DNA of 64,000 nt, taken from positions 111,697,360-111,761,359 of the forward strand of contig CM054181.1 of the NCBI GenBank assembly GCA_028829895.1, in the 5' to 3' direction. This DNA comes from Sinotaia quadrata. Lineage: Eukaryota; Mollusca; Gastropoda; Architaenioglossa; Viviparidae. Made by a program: the position numbers and the translations under genes. A model generated the notes under the pieces. It was not told the DNA's origin, ran no database searches, and worked only from the letters and a program-made list of their open reading frames with translations. Below are positions 11,569-24,700 of the stretch, one piece after another; position 1 is the stretch's first letter; each line of letters starts with the position of its first letter.

Positions 11569-14514
11569 ACTTGACCAGAGAACATGTACATTTATTTACA
11601 TTTATTTACATTTCACAACATGTCACATTGAAAATTGTTGATTGTTAATTTCTGGCCTCAGAGGACTAACAATTTGTATTTGTGAGCTTACAGCATTGAT
11701 GACATGCACAAGCTGGTCCATAGATTTGTCTAGCTTGAGTTCCATAGTAAGTTTGATTGTGAATGTATGTTGTTCATAAAAAAATAGCCCATTCTTCCTT
11801 AATTCTTCATTAATAAATAAACAGCAATAGCTATCTTGCACTTTTGCAATTGTGCTTGTTTTTATTTTTTCTGCTTTCCAAACAATTTATTGAATTGTTG
11901 GATAAATGGTTGTGCTCTTAAACTGTCAGACATGAGGTGGACAAGAGTGCAATTGAAGTATATTGGGAAATACTGAATATGGTGTTTTTTCAAATTGTTT
12001 TCTATGCTGATAGAAAATAATAAAAATATGGCTATTAAAGATATGTAAGAGAACTACAATATTCAAAAAGCAAATAAACACAAAATGTATGTGCTCTGTA
12101 TTTTTGGTGCAGTAAAAGATTTTTACCATATTGACACCTGTATTTCTGTAAGTAGAGAATCTTGTTCTCTCCACTCCATGAAAGGGTGTGTTTGGGAGGC
12201 ACCAGAAAACATCACACCTTTTTGTTCAGGGTCACTTACTTATCCTGTATTTGCTTTCCTTGAATGATGCAAACATTTTATTATGAAATGTATAGTACTG
12301 TGAAACTGTTTGAGTATTTTTTTTAATGTTTAGTACATGAAAGTAAGTGTATGTAATCATTTCATAGTTGTTATTTTCTTGACTTCTGCAAATTGAGGTT
12401 ATATGTTTGTGATCAATATTGTATTTTATTGTATTGACTTTAGTGAAATGAAAGTATATGTAATGTTAATGTTGTAATATTGCAGAGTATTGTAGTGAAT
12501 GAATTGCACTCATATCATTGTCAGTGTTATCACAACAGTACTTGTTTGCTTTTTGACACTGTTATTTTATAAGTGAACAGTACCCCACATTCTTAGCTCA
12601 AGTAATAAAAAAAAATGTGTACATGCGAGTGTGTGTGTGTGTGCACTGAATATTTTAAGCAAAAAAAAATTATTAGATTGTAAATGCATCTCAGGTGATT
12701 GTTAAAGTTTGTTGTTATTTTTGTATTTCCAGCACTTTTGCTCATTGCATGCACTAAATTTTCATAGGGTGGATTTGTTTCACTTTTATTAACCCCACTG
12801 GCACTTTGTGGGTATATGACGTCTTAGTGGTGTACATTGGTGGAAATTGAAAGATGAGTTTAACACATGCTATTTCTTTGCATGATTGTTCTAAGAATAA
12901 TGAACTAATTTACCAGTTTAAATTATTTTTTAAAGTTCATGTTTCACTCAGTGTCTGCTCTGTAGTTTCATTGTTCTACATGATTTGTTTGTTTCTTTGG
13001 TTAACTTCATTGTAATTCATAACAACCTTAAACCTCTTTCTTGAAAGGATGAAATAGTTGGCCTTTTGCTTTTTGTTGAAATTTTATTTTCCTTCTTTTA
13101 CATTCTGTGCCATCTACATATTTGTAGTTAGAGATCATAATGCTTCCATTGATTAATAGTAATTGTAATTTTTCATGTCGGGTAAGAAAACTTCAACAGT
13201 TCCACCCTTACTCTGGTTCAAGAGAATATTCCCAGATTTATTGGAATTTAGTTTCCCTGTTCCAAGGAAATATTATTTATACATGTATATAGATATGGTT
13301 TTGTTTGTAATCAGATTTATTTAACAAATTTACGTTTTTAATGCAGTCTTTCAATATTTAGATGAGAATAAAATACTGATAATCATTAATGCTTTGTGTA
13401 GATAGTAATGACTTTGTTTGGATGTGCTTGTTTCTTTTTCTTTTCTTTTTTCTATCTTTCTTTTATTTTTTTTTTTGGGGGGGGGGAGAGTGTCTGTATG
13501 TGTTTTGACATTTTTTTCTCCTTTCTTTCTATCTGTTTCTGTGATGGAGGGTCTTGACTACATGTTTGTTTGGATGCTTTACTGATTTTCCCTCAGCTAG
13601 ATATTCACTTTCAGCAAATTTTATTTTATTTTTATGTTCCGCTCTCTTTCTTCTTACCTATCCATTCATCTATGTTTAATAAATTAAGGAATATTCCCCA
13701 TCATGTAATTTTAAAACATAAATGATAATAAAATATCTGTGGAGATTATCAATGCTATTAGTTTTTATATCTTCTATCTTACTAATCATCTCAAATGTGT
13801 CAAAATATAATCTAAATTCAGATTAAACATTAAATTAAAATTAAATTATAATTAATTAAAATTTCTAAATTCCATGCTAACATTTTCTTTTCTTTTTAAA
13901 ACAAAGAGAGGGAATTAATCTGACAGCAATGGACATAAAAAGGTCAAATTTAAAATCTGATTTGTCAGGAGTTTGTTTTATATAAATTACAATTAAACTG
14001 CATTGGAAATTTAAATTGGTAACAAAAATGAATAGAAACACTTTTCATAAATCTGCATTCACTCACTGACCAAGACTGATGAACTGATGAACAGTAATAA
14101 ACCCTTAAAAATGTAGGTTTACAGAATCTTTATTTTCTCAAACAATAGACAAAACAAACAAAAACTGCTATGCTTATCTGAGTTTTGATTATATGTATGA
14201 AGCAAATACAAAATAACAATACTTTTAAAATATAAAAAAAACAGTACTGACATACTGATAAAAGATGAATAAACAAAAATGTAACAGTTTATCTCTGTTG
14301 AATAAGAAGTGTGTTTGCATGTGCATGTAGTATATAGTTCTTCAGAGTGCCTATTTGTATTGTATAATTAATTATACTACTTTCCACTTAGTTCAGTCAT
14401 TTATTACAATCTAGTATTTCCTATGGCACTTTACCAAACACATTTCTTACTGCATTTGTAATTGTGTGCGTGTGTGCATGCGTGCTTGTGGTTGATTGAT
14501 TGATTTATTCAAGT

Positions 14515-14665
14515 ATTAAAATGGTTTCATATTTTTCACTTAACAGTTCATATTTCTTAGAGAAGATGCCTCAAACTTTATTCAAGTATTGAAATGGTTT
14601 CATACTGAATAAATCAATTCATATTTTCACTTAACACTTCATATTTCTTAGAGAAGATGCCTCTG
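14515..14665. repeat. Two-copy direct repeat, about 75-bp unit (copy A)
   Basis: Unit ATTCAAGTATTRAAATGGTT ... CTTAGAGAAGATGCCTC occurs twice here and three times at 35,128-35,380 in copy B, so copy number changed after duplication. Confidence 0.75.
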
Positions 14666-16283
14666 GACTTACAAATGGAATGAGTTTTCATGCATTAAGG
14701 TTCAGTAAAAACATCATCACAGGGAATATAGCTTTAGTAAATTGTGTATCATGCATTAGGGGTGTGGGATGATGAAATTATATAGGCTCAGTTAAAAAAA
14801 TTATCACAAGGAAAGTATTGCCAGTAAATTGTTAAAAGAAATATCACACAGAATTCTCTTTAGAGAAGTGCATAAATTAAAAGAGGAATAAAATTTATCA
14901 ACACAAACAAATCATATATAAAAAAAATTATGATTTGTCTAATTCAGACTTGCAGACTAATAAAATTTGTCCAAGAATAAAGTTATCACAGTTAGATAGA
15001 TATTAAACGAAGATGCTAGCGGCTGACTATCATTCTACTTTGAACTAAGAAATGTGAGATTTCCCCCAGTTTCACTTATTACAATTGAATTATTATTGTT
15101 ACTATAAAACCTTTCTAGATAAAATTGAGTAACAAAAGGTGAATCAGGGTAGAAAAATGTATTATATGACAAAATGTTAGCAAACTAATGATAGTAATCG
15201 TGACAGATTGGTAATAGTAATCATAGTAATACTAATGATTAGGAATAGAAATTAAATAATAATAACAATAATAAAGAGAACAAAATAAAAGAAAATAATA
15301 TATCATTTTCACCTCACCCCAAAATATAAAAAATAAAAAAAAACTAATTACCATGTGTAATGTATGGCTAGCCACTAATTCTGTCCCCGTCCATCCCACA
15401 TCATTCAACCTGACCCCTACCTATTCTTGCATGAAATTGGCATAAGTTGGAAGTGTCTCCTAATTAAATATGTTGTGGATATCAAAATATCTGTTTATCA
15501 CATTTTAAATAAAAATCAAATCAATGAAAAGTTGTTTTAAATTTTTTTTAATTGTCTTATTTTACTTGCATATAATCAAACAGAAAGATAACAATTTTTC
15601 AGTTATAAAATGGATTATTCAACAGACAACAACCTGCACCCCTTCAAGGACATAGCATTGATAAAATCCCAGGTCAAGGGATGTTACTCCATATTTCTAC
15701 CATCCATAACATACAGGAAGTTTTAACTATGAATATTCACAATGCAGAAAAATTTGCAGACTGCTAATAGGATCATTATTATTGCATTGCATACACATTA
15801 CATTATTATTATATACACAATAATTATTTACTGAGAATTCAAGTCTTGGGAAAAATTACTTGGGTCTATACACTGAATGGAATTTTAATTAATGATTGTA
15901 TATACTGAAAATATCCCACTAAATGCATAATGGAGTGGATTTAAATGAACCACAGGGTGTCTGGCAGCACCCAACCTAACAGTCAATGTTAAAAGATACC
16001 AGACATCGGAAGAAATGAAGAAAATTCCTCATTCTAACTCTCAGTTTTGTAAGTCAAATGTAAATAATTGTTTTTCTTTATAAAGGATGAAAATTTCAGT
16101 GAGATTAACATCTAAAATTGTTTTAAATACTTGCATATATTCTAGTTTATGTAACATTTTTATTAAAACAATAAATACAGTTCATAACCACTAAATCCAT
16201 GCACACATAGACCTTTAACATTTTTAATTTCAAAAATGCTGCCTTTGTCATTTTTTTAATAAGTTTTCACTATGCACATAAAA

Positions 16284-16324
16284 ATCTGAGTATTCTGATT
16301 AAACTTTTATCAGAATACTCAGAT
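16284..16324. repeat. Perfect 16-bp inverted repeat with 9-nt loop (copy A)
   Basis: Arms ATCTGAGTATTCTGAT and ATCAGAATACTCAGAT around TAAACTTTT. The same hairpin is at 36,992-37,032 in copy B with unchanged arms and one base changed in the loop. A partial third arm (AATCAGAATTTCTCAGATTT) follows, suggesting a decayed miniature inverted-repeat element. Confidence 0.85.
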
Positions 16325-16469
16325 CTAGTGTTGCATGAATTAAAATCAGAATTTCTCAGATTTTTACATAATCTGACATCATCAACATTGAACTTAGAGG
16401 TCATCAATGTAGATGTCTCCAAAATTTGACATCAATCTATGGACATTTTCTATAGGACCAAATAAAGCA

Positions 16470-16655
16470 ATCATGCAAGGTACTGTGCAAGGACGGTGAA
16501 GGAGAGGAACAGAGGAAAAGATGGGAGGATAACATCTCAGAGTGGACAGGACTGAAACTGAGCATACAGTAAGATTAGCAGAGAACAGAATGGAATAGAG
16601 GAAACTGGTTGTCAGGTCATCAGTGGTGCCCAACAGTCGACAAGATTAGGGTTAG
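16470..16655 (+). pseudogene. LINE reverse transcriptase C-terminal remnant (copy A)
   Basis: The plus strand reads EEQRKRWEDNISEWTGLKLS, then after a frame shift AENRME-stop-RKLVVRSSVVPNS. The RKRWEDNIxEWTGL ... W(R)KLVVxSSVVP pattern is the tail of ORF2 in many animal non-LTR retrotransposons, just after the reverse transcriptase. The frame shift and a TAG replacing the Trp codon show it is inactive. The same relic lies at the same place in copy B, so it predates the duplication. Confidence 0.72.
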
Positions 16656-18736
16656 ATAGATAGATAGCAGTTTGCTGATAGAGCTAAAAGAGAATTTACA
16701 TCCTCTTTTATTTTATTAATGCATGGTTTTACACATAATAAGTAAATTTAAACTATCAAACAAATTGCACTTACTAACAATAAAACACTGATAACTCAAT
16801 CAACATTTAAATTTAGTATATTTTAGACAGTCAAAATCTCATGTTTTTAAATACAAAAGTTTTTCAATATATATATGCACATATGCATGCATCCTTACAA
16901 TTGTCTGGTGAATGCATTGCTAAAAGAAATAATTTCAATAAATGAAAAAAAAACAATTTATTTGGGTAGGCAAGTTAAATTCCATTACTATTTTCCAAAC
17001 TGAATTAAAAATTGTTCAACAAACTCACCAGAAGGTAATAAACAACATCATAGAAAGTGGGGAAAATCCACCTAAGAATATCATGTGCATCACTAAATAT
17101 TAAATGTTCTTTAGAAATACTACAAACATAAAAGGTTGTAATAGCCTCTTGAACCTCACACATTACTCTCTCTATTTTCTCTCTCCCACTTTCTTTCTTT
17201 CTCTCTCATACATTTTGCATAAGCGCATAGTTATATGGGGAAAGTGGCTGGTTTATGAAGAGATGGTATTTGAGGCATAATGGTATTTTAAGATGCAAAT
17301 AATATTTTGAATTTTGTCATTTGAATGTTTTAACTTATGCATTCATTGTATAAATGGACATAAAATGTGTATGTTTAAATGTTATCAGATATTTCTATTA
17401 AATTAAAAACATATGTTATTATATCTCTCTCTATATTGGTCATCTAATCAACTAATCCTGATATTATGAATTCACTCATTTTTAATGATGCCACAAATTA
17501 TATAATAGATATTTTTAAAAATTGCATTGGTAGATTTAAAACATAAACACTTTATCATAGCTAAGGTAAAGTGGTAACTAAAAACATAAATCTCTTCAGC
17601 ATTATAATTTACTTTAATTATATATTCCACTTCAATTTTAAAATCTTGTTGGGCCAAACAATATGAAAATATTGTTTGAAGCAGAAAAAGAGAAAAGCTT
17701 GGCAAGCTATATAAACATGTAAACAATCATTAACACCATTTACTACTCAACACTCAGAATCCTATCAATGACCAAAATCACTAGTTCACACTTAGCACTG
17801 ATGAACTATCTCAGTTTGTAAAAGTTAATGTAATGTGCAAATTGCAAAGCTCAGGGCAAGAAAGAGGTAAAAGTGAAATTCAAACACAGGTTATATGCAT
17901 ACAAGAATACACAATTCCCTCCACTATAAACTTTAATTTTTACTTATGCTAAGTGGGAATGGATTCTCTTTGTGTACATGTATAAAGAGGACAATTTCAG
18001 CATGCATTCAATAGAAGGTTTCTGATAACAGAAAGTGTGACTCACATGGGTAAATTATATATTACTTTCCACCCCATTTTTTTCTAAAACACGTTGTTAT
18101 CAGTACATCTTCTTTGATTATCTCATGACTTTATCCACAATGTTCATGTACAAAATCAAACCCTCCCTCTCTAGTAACAGAGTTCAATGAGTTCAATGGA
18201 AATTGTGATTCACTGGGGTTGTTTATTGTAAATCAAATTCCAATACTTTTATATAATTTTACAATATATGCTCTGCCTAGTTAAATACTTTAATATGGAC
18301 ATAGGCTATCAAACAATCTAAAAACCAAACATAAATAAATGGCAAACAGCATAGGCTGACAATATAAAAGTACAATATAAAAAAATGAAAATTCTAGGCA
18401 TGAAATCTAATGTCCAAACATAAAGAAAAGTCAAAATGAGGATAAACAGACAAAAAGCTGTCATTCAGTGATAAAGGGCCATAATAAAGCAGTAGATAGT
18501 TTTTAAATTTCTTTAAAAATTAAGCATTAAAATCAAATTTATAAGGACAAATATATAAAAATAAACTATGAAAAACAATAAATTATACTCTAAGTTAAAT
18601 CTAGTAGAATATTTTTTAAAAGTATTAAAATCAAAACAATTCTTTAAAAATAACAAAAACCTAACAGATAAAAATCAGTGATGCTAATCACTGTAACTTA
18701 GAAGCAAAAACAAGTCAATTTAACAAATTTAAATCA

Positions 18737-21700
18737 TTAATCATCTAATTCTGTCATGTCAATACGTATGCCACGGTATACTGGAAATCTTGGTATTCCA
18801 CTCTCAAAGAGTTCCTGGAACTTGATAGTGATAATTGAGCCAATCTTTGGTGGATTTTTTTTATCTTTATTTTTGAGTCTGCAACCAAGTTAATATAACA
18901 TTGATTTTATTCACAGGGTACACACACTCACAAATATTTTTACTATGATAATTTTTGAAACAATACTTTGTTTTCTCGTTTCCAATATTATCTCAATATT
19001 ATGATATTTTGGGTTTGATTGTTAAGTGCAACCAAGAACTGTTTTCTTTTGCTTATCAAGTGTTTTATAATTTGTAAAAACATATTTTAGCAAATTATAT
19101 ATATGTCAGTAATATCTACAAAGATTTAATGTAACCATTGTGTGACTAAGTATTTGTTCTCCATTACTCCCATTTTATTTGAATTCTCACCATTTTCAAT
19201 GTTTAAAAGTTATTTTAGTTTTATTTTAAGATTAATTAGAAGTTTTAAATATAAATGTATTTTGTTAATTCCTAGCTGACAATTGCAAGTTCCTGCCTTT
19301 CCCATTAAGAATTAGAACTGATTTCAGTTCTAAATATCTCTGAAACTCCAATCTTGATTCTTACCCAGCGCTTACAGAAAACTCAACTCCAGAGTCCATT
19401 TGGCAGCGCAGGGAACAACAAACAAACTCATTCTTTCCTTTTTTGCCTTTCCCATATCTAATGACTTTAGCCTGCAAACATTGAATGAAACAAAAAGTGA
19501 TATTTAGATTTCTAGTACAAGTGTATGTCATGATTAATCAGTGCAAAACCACTGGTATGAGCAAATGCTTTAGTCAAGGACAATTTGTGTTGAAAGAAAG
19601 TTGAGATTGTGAACAAGCTTTAGTCAAGGACAATTTGTATTGAAAGAAAGTTGAGATTGTGAACAAGCTTTAGTCAAGGACAATTTGTATTGAAAGAAAG
19701 TTGAGATTGTGAACAAGCTTTAGTCAAGGACAATTTGTAGTGAAAGAAAGTTGAGATTGTGGCCAAGTTTTAGAGATATTAAGAATGAATGGAAACAGTT
19801 CTGTACATGTAAAGATGCTACTTCGTGGAACTAATTTTAAGAGTAACTCAATTTTTCTTAAATAATGTATTTGCTTAAAAGATGTTTGCTCATAAACAGT
19901 ATAAAAATTCACCAATATTTGTGGTAATTATTTTGTTAATTAAATGCTTCAGGAGCACATGGTTCTCTTTTTGATCATGTGCTCAGCTTAGTTACTATCT
20001 TCATCAGCTGATGGATTGGCTTTATTTGTGGTTGACAGTTACAGACGAAAGGAGTGGTCTATTTAATCAAGACTTGAGTTTTTATTTTACGGTTGACAGT
20101 CAGAGACAAAAGGAATGCTATTATACATTATCAAGACTTGAGTTTTTATTTTACGGTTGACAGTCAGAGACAAAAGTAATGCTATTATACATAATCAAGA
20201 CTTGAGGTTTTATTCTCTGGATGACAGTAACAGTCAACAGGAGTGCTAATATGTATAGTCAAGGCTTGACCAATCCCAAGTTTCAATTAAGCCATGGTTA
20301 TTACAATACAATGACTGGTCTAATTTTTCAAAACACTGGCATCTGTAGTTATGCTATATTAGCATAGTATACAGGCTTACTGAAATAAACAAAAACTTGT
20401 GCATAAGAAGGTATATGATTTTATAACTATTATTTATAATTGAACAGTTTATAAATATCTTATTTAGACTTTGGTGATTGAGACATTGTGACTACAAGTA
20501 TATGGAACTTTTGAAATTCCTCAAACAATTGTATTAACAGGCAATTGTGTGGATATATTTTTTTTCTTTATTAATCTGTAATTCCATGCATTCAAAAGCA
20601 CATTGCATTTAGAACCTATTGTGTATACAAAATAAGAATCATCTTTCTCACCTCCGCATCCAAGAATTTCTTAATTTTTAGTAGAGTGTCTGAAAGACAT
20701 TTCTCATACTGCGACTTTGGTTGGCGTAGCATGAGTCCTTCACCACCATGATCCAGCACCTCTTTCAACAACCCATCCAGTTGATTCTTATCTGTACATT
20801 TTGTGTGCTCCACAACAACTGCATATTTGGGTCTGGTGTCAAAAATAGTATACTTCAAGATTATGGTAAAAAGATTTTCATCTCCACTAGTTATTAATAC
20901 TAAATAAATAAATGAAGCAGCTTATGACATATTTTAAAAAAAAAAATTCTCTGAGAAATTTTAATTCATTATGTATTTTTTTTAAGTTGGTTGAAAATTT
21001 GCATATACATGTACCTGAAGCAAAATATTGAAAACAAAATTTTAATCAACAAAACTACATACTTTTTTGCTTTAAAATATTCCTTGATAGCTGACACCCT
21101 TTCTTCAAATGGTTTTTTTTCAAGGCTTGGGGTGTCAAACACCTAAACACAAAACAAACAAAACAATTAATGTATTCCCTAATTCTATATTTCAAATTAA
21201 AGTTTGTTAAACAAACTCAACAAATGTCCATTGACCAGATTTTCTTTGTCAAATGCTTACAAATTTAAAATTTCAAAGAAATTTTTGAAAATAATTTTAA
21301 TATGAGGGACATTAATTTAAGATGCAACTCAGGTAATTCCTGCTCCTATACTTTAAGATGCAAAACAGGTGATTCCTGTTCCTATGAACTACATTAAGAT
21401 GTAAAACAGGTAATTTTTGTCCTATGAACTATGTTAAGATGCAAAACAGGTAATTCCTGTCCTATGAACTAGTTGGTTCCTGAATGGAAACTGTAAATTA
21501 AATACTGATGCAAGTTGACCCTATATACATACAAGAAAATTCAGCAAAACTAATAAACTCAGAACATACATTTTCAATCACTTATTAACTAAAACATTCC
21601 ATATGAAAATAAAGAACAAAAAGTACATTTGACACTTGTGACAAATGCCAAACAATGTATATGAAAATTACAAATGTAAAATTAGGAGGCATTTGGTTTG

Positions 21701-24700
21701 TGAAAGAGATCATTATTGCTAGGTTGAGGATGGCATATCATATGTCAGGTCACAAGTAAGGAGTTTACAGTAAAATTTTTCTTTATTAAAAAACACTTAT
21801 TAACTGTAAAATTTAACAGTTTCAACAAGAACATTTATATTTTTTAATAGTGAAAATATTTAATTAAATCATGACTCTCTCTCTCTCTCTTTCTATCTAT
21901 ATATATAGAATAAAATCACCAGAAATAAACAAACAGTAAAAATAAAAAATCATGACTATTTTTATAATACAGACAGCTTAAATTATTTTACTAATTCCGT
22001 CATTAAACAAATTTACTTGTCATAAATCATATCAATGAAAAATTTCCTAATACTTGAAAAGCAGGTATAAAAATAAACTCACATGATATTTTAATTTCTC
22101 CCAGTCACCACTGTCTTTTTTTTTGATGATGCTGGATGTAGATTGGAATTTTCCACGACCTCCAAACAGTTCCCCATCTAAGTGCATTTCTTCTGGAAGG
22201 TCCTGAAAAAGTAAAAGAAATGAGTAAACATGATGTAGATAATAAATAATGTCTTTGAAATTTCACCTACCTGGAAATATGCCTGTTGTTGGTCAACATG
22301 CTCATTGTTAAAATGTATATGCTATCATTAGAAAAGAGTCTAACTCTCACTAGAATGCAAAATCAAGAGCACATGATTTATTAGAAAAATAATAGAATGT
22401 TTATAATATGTACTAATGACATTAGACCTCAATAAAGCAAATTATGAAATGTTAAATGCAAGCTATGGAATAAGAAAATGTTCACAAATTTGTTAAGATT
22501 TTATACTAATGAATGAAATGTTAGGTCATCTGTTTCAGCCTGCAATATCTTACAGCGCACAGCAATTATATTTTTGGACCTCTTAAACCATATTTGATCT
22601 TTGAAAGTAGTAAAGAGCTATAATTTTAATTATATACACATTAATTACACTACTTCAAAAAGCCACACATTACTCCACACAGTTTTTATATTCTGGCAGT
22701 GGATTAAGATGAGGGTAAGATTAGCATTAAGGCCACTTTAGATTTTGTTTCTGTTGCTGCTTGAATAAGTAAACATATCATTCATCAGTTATAGCAGATT
22801 ATTCAAAATCCTAGTTTCGACAATTAGGTGAGTATGAAAAGAACCGTTTCATTGAAATGTGTCTTTTTAGAGATATTTTTTTATTGCTAGATAAACATAT
22901 AGGTTATATCATCTCCTATTCATCAACCGAAATGTATGAATACCTTGAAAATTTGAAAGAAACATTTAGACATCACAAAACTACAATAAGAACACTGGTT
23001 AGTGATTTTATAAGCTAAAATAGAAGCTTTACCAAATGATTTTACATTTTCAATCATTTAAAAAAATGTCAATATTTTAAAACTGAAATATTGTTTCTGA
23101 ATAACCCTTAATAATTAATTTAGCACTGATAACAAATTATACTTTTATGTAACTTTCGATTTTTTTACTGCCTTATACTATACATTTAAAATAATACTGG
23201 TACATGAAAATTAATATTAAAAAGTACAAAAATAAAGTAAATAGTTGCCAGAATATACCTACTGCTGTAAACCATGCAGGAGCATAAAATGCATTACCGA
23301 ACCGCGAATACAAACACCTGTCAGCAATAAAAAGCAAACCTTAACCATCTAAAACACAAGTTTAATAAACATATATATATATATTCTTGTCTAATGTCCA
23401 TAGCTAGTAATATTAATTTGTTAAAAGCATCAATGTAAAATCAAGCTTGCTGTCAACTAAGAATAACTGGAAATTGCTTTATTTTATAATCAGTTGTTCA
23501 AGTTATGTGAGAACTTAGTCAAAGATCGACATGGTCATTGCATGTGAAGATCCACTGATTAGTGATTACTGATAATGATATAAATATTATATACACTGGA
23601 TAAAAATATTTATTTGACAAGAATAGTGTCATCACAGCTTATCCATTACTTTATGGAATTTTAACCCTATGATAGAGTTCTGATTATTAAGGAGCATCCA
23701 ACTTTTTTCAAGTCAATTTGATAAATATGTGTAGAGCCCAAAAAAGTAGAGCCAGAGAAGTCCTATAAGCCCTAGCTTCATGTGCAAATGTTTAGAGCTG
23801 TGAAGCAAAGGTTTTCACAATTGTGAAGTTAAACACAGAATATGTGGTTTTCAGTGGTTTTTACCATTTGCTTGATGTTGTTGCAGTGTACATGTTTATA
23901 CATTAAGTAATGCACAGGGGAAAAATTGTACAAGAAAATCTCATTGGAATATTTTCTGCTAGTTTTAAGTCCAAGGAATATGTATATCATGTCTGACTTC
24001 TATACGGCAATCAGTAACAAGGCTGACATGGATTAGATGCCCTGATTTGATAAAATGTTTTGAGCTAGTGTACCATCAATTAACAGGTCATCCTACTAAA
24101 AAGCTTGGTTGTTTACAGAACAACTGTAATAATTTTCTGGATATTAACAGGAGTAAATATCAGTTCTTAAGTGAAAACTGTTATTGAATATCTCCTGCAA
24201 GACAATGAAACTGCATTTAAATTTTGAAATAATTGATCATCAAAGATTTCTGCTTGTAAGCAAAAGTCGAGGTGAGGAGTGAAGTGGACTTACTACACTA
24301 AACAGTAATATACAAAAAAAGAATGTTAAGTAAAGATCTTTCTTGTTAGAAATGTTTTGAGATCCATCTTTTAAATATATAAATACTGATTTTTTTTAAA
24401 AAGTACTGTATGGTGTTAAATAAATACAAGCTATAAGCCTAAGTTAAGACACATCAGAGAAATAAAAGAAAACTTAACAAAACAGTTCCTACTTCCCATT
24501 CCAGAAGGCACGATACCCATCCAGTTTTTCACTGATCCACCACCCCACCGGATTGTGTATCCTGCAATATAAAATTGGAAAATTATTTTAAACTTCTTCC
24601 TTATCCGAGCGTTGCTGAGTTGATGAAAGCTTTACATGCATGAAAGCACATTTTTGATAATTAAAGCTTTGTTCTCATTTGAAAGAGAATTTAACAATAT

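Larger units (their letters stand above)
5816..13243. other. Intergenic DNA between the LRP-like gene and duplicated block A
   Basis: Apart from the repeats and the reverse transcriptase fragment listed separately, nothing supportable is seen. The reading frames in this stretch are short and low-complexity, and none shows a recognisable domain or flanking splice sites. Confidence 0.6.
13244..18736. other. Noncoding flank of copy A, downstream of ligase A
   Basis: AT-rich DNA between the duplication boundary and the ligase A stop codon, matching 33,619-39,643 in copy B. Apart from a retrotransposon remnant and a hairpin, listed separately, it contains no supported gene. Confidence 0.65.

Noticed and set aside
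16394..16633. 79-aa minus-strand frame, also present at 37,145-37,342
   Set aside because: Antisense of the LINE tail remnant; the plus-strand reading matches a known protein pattern.
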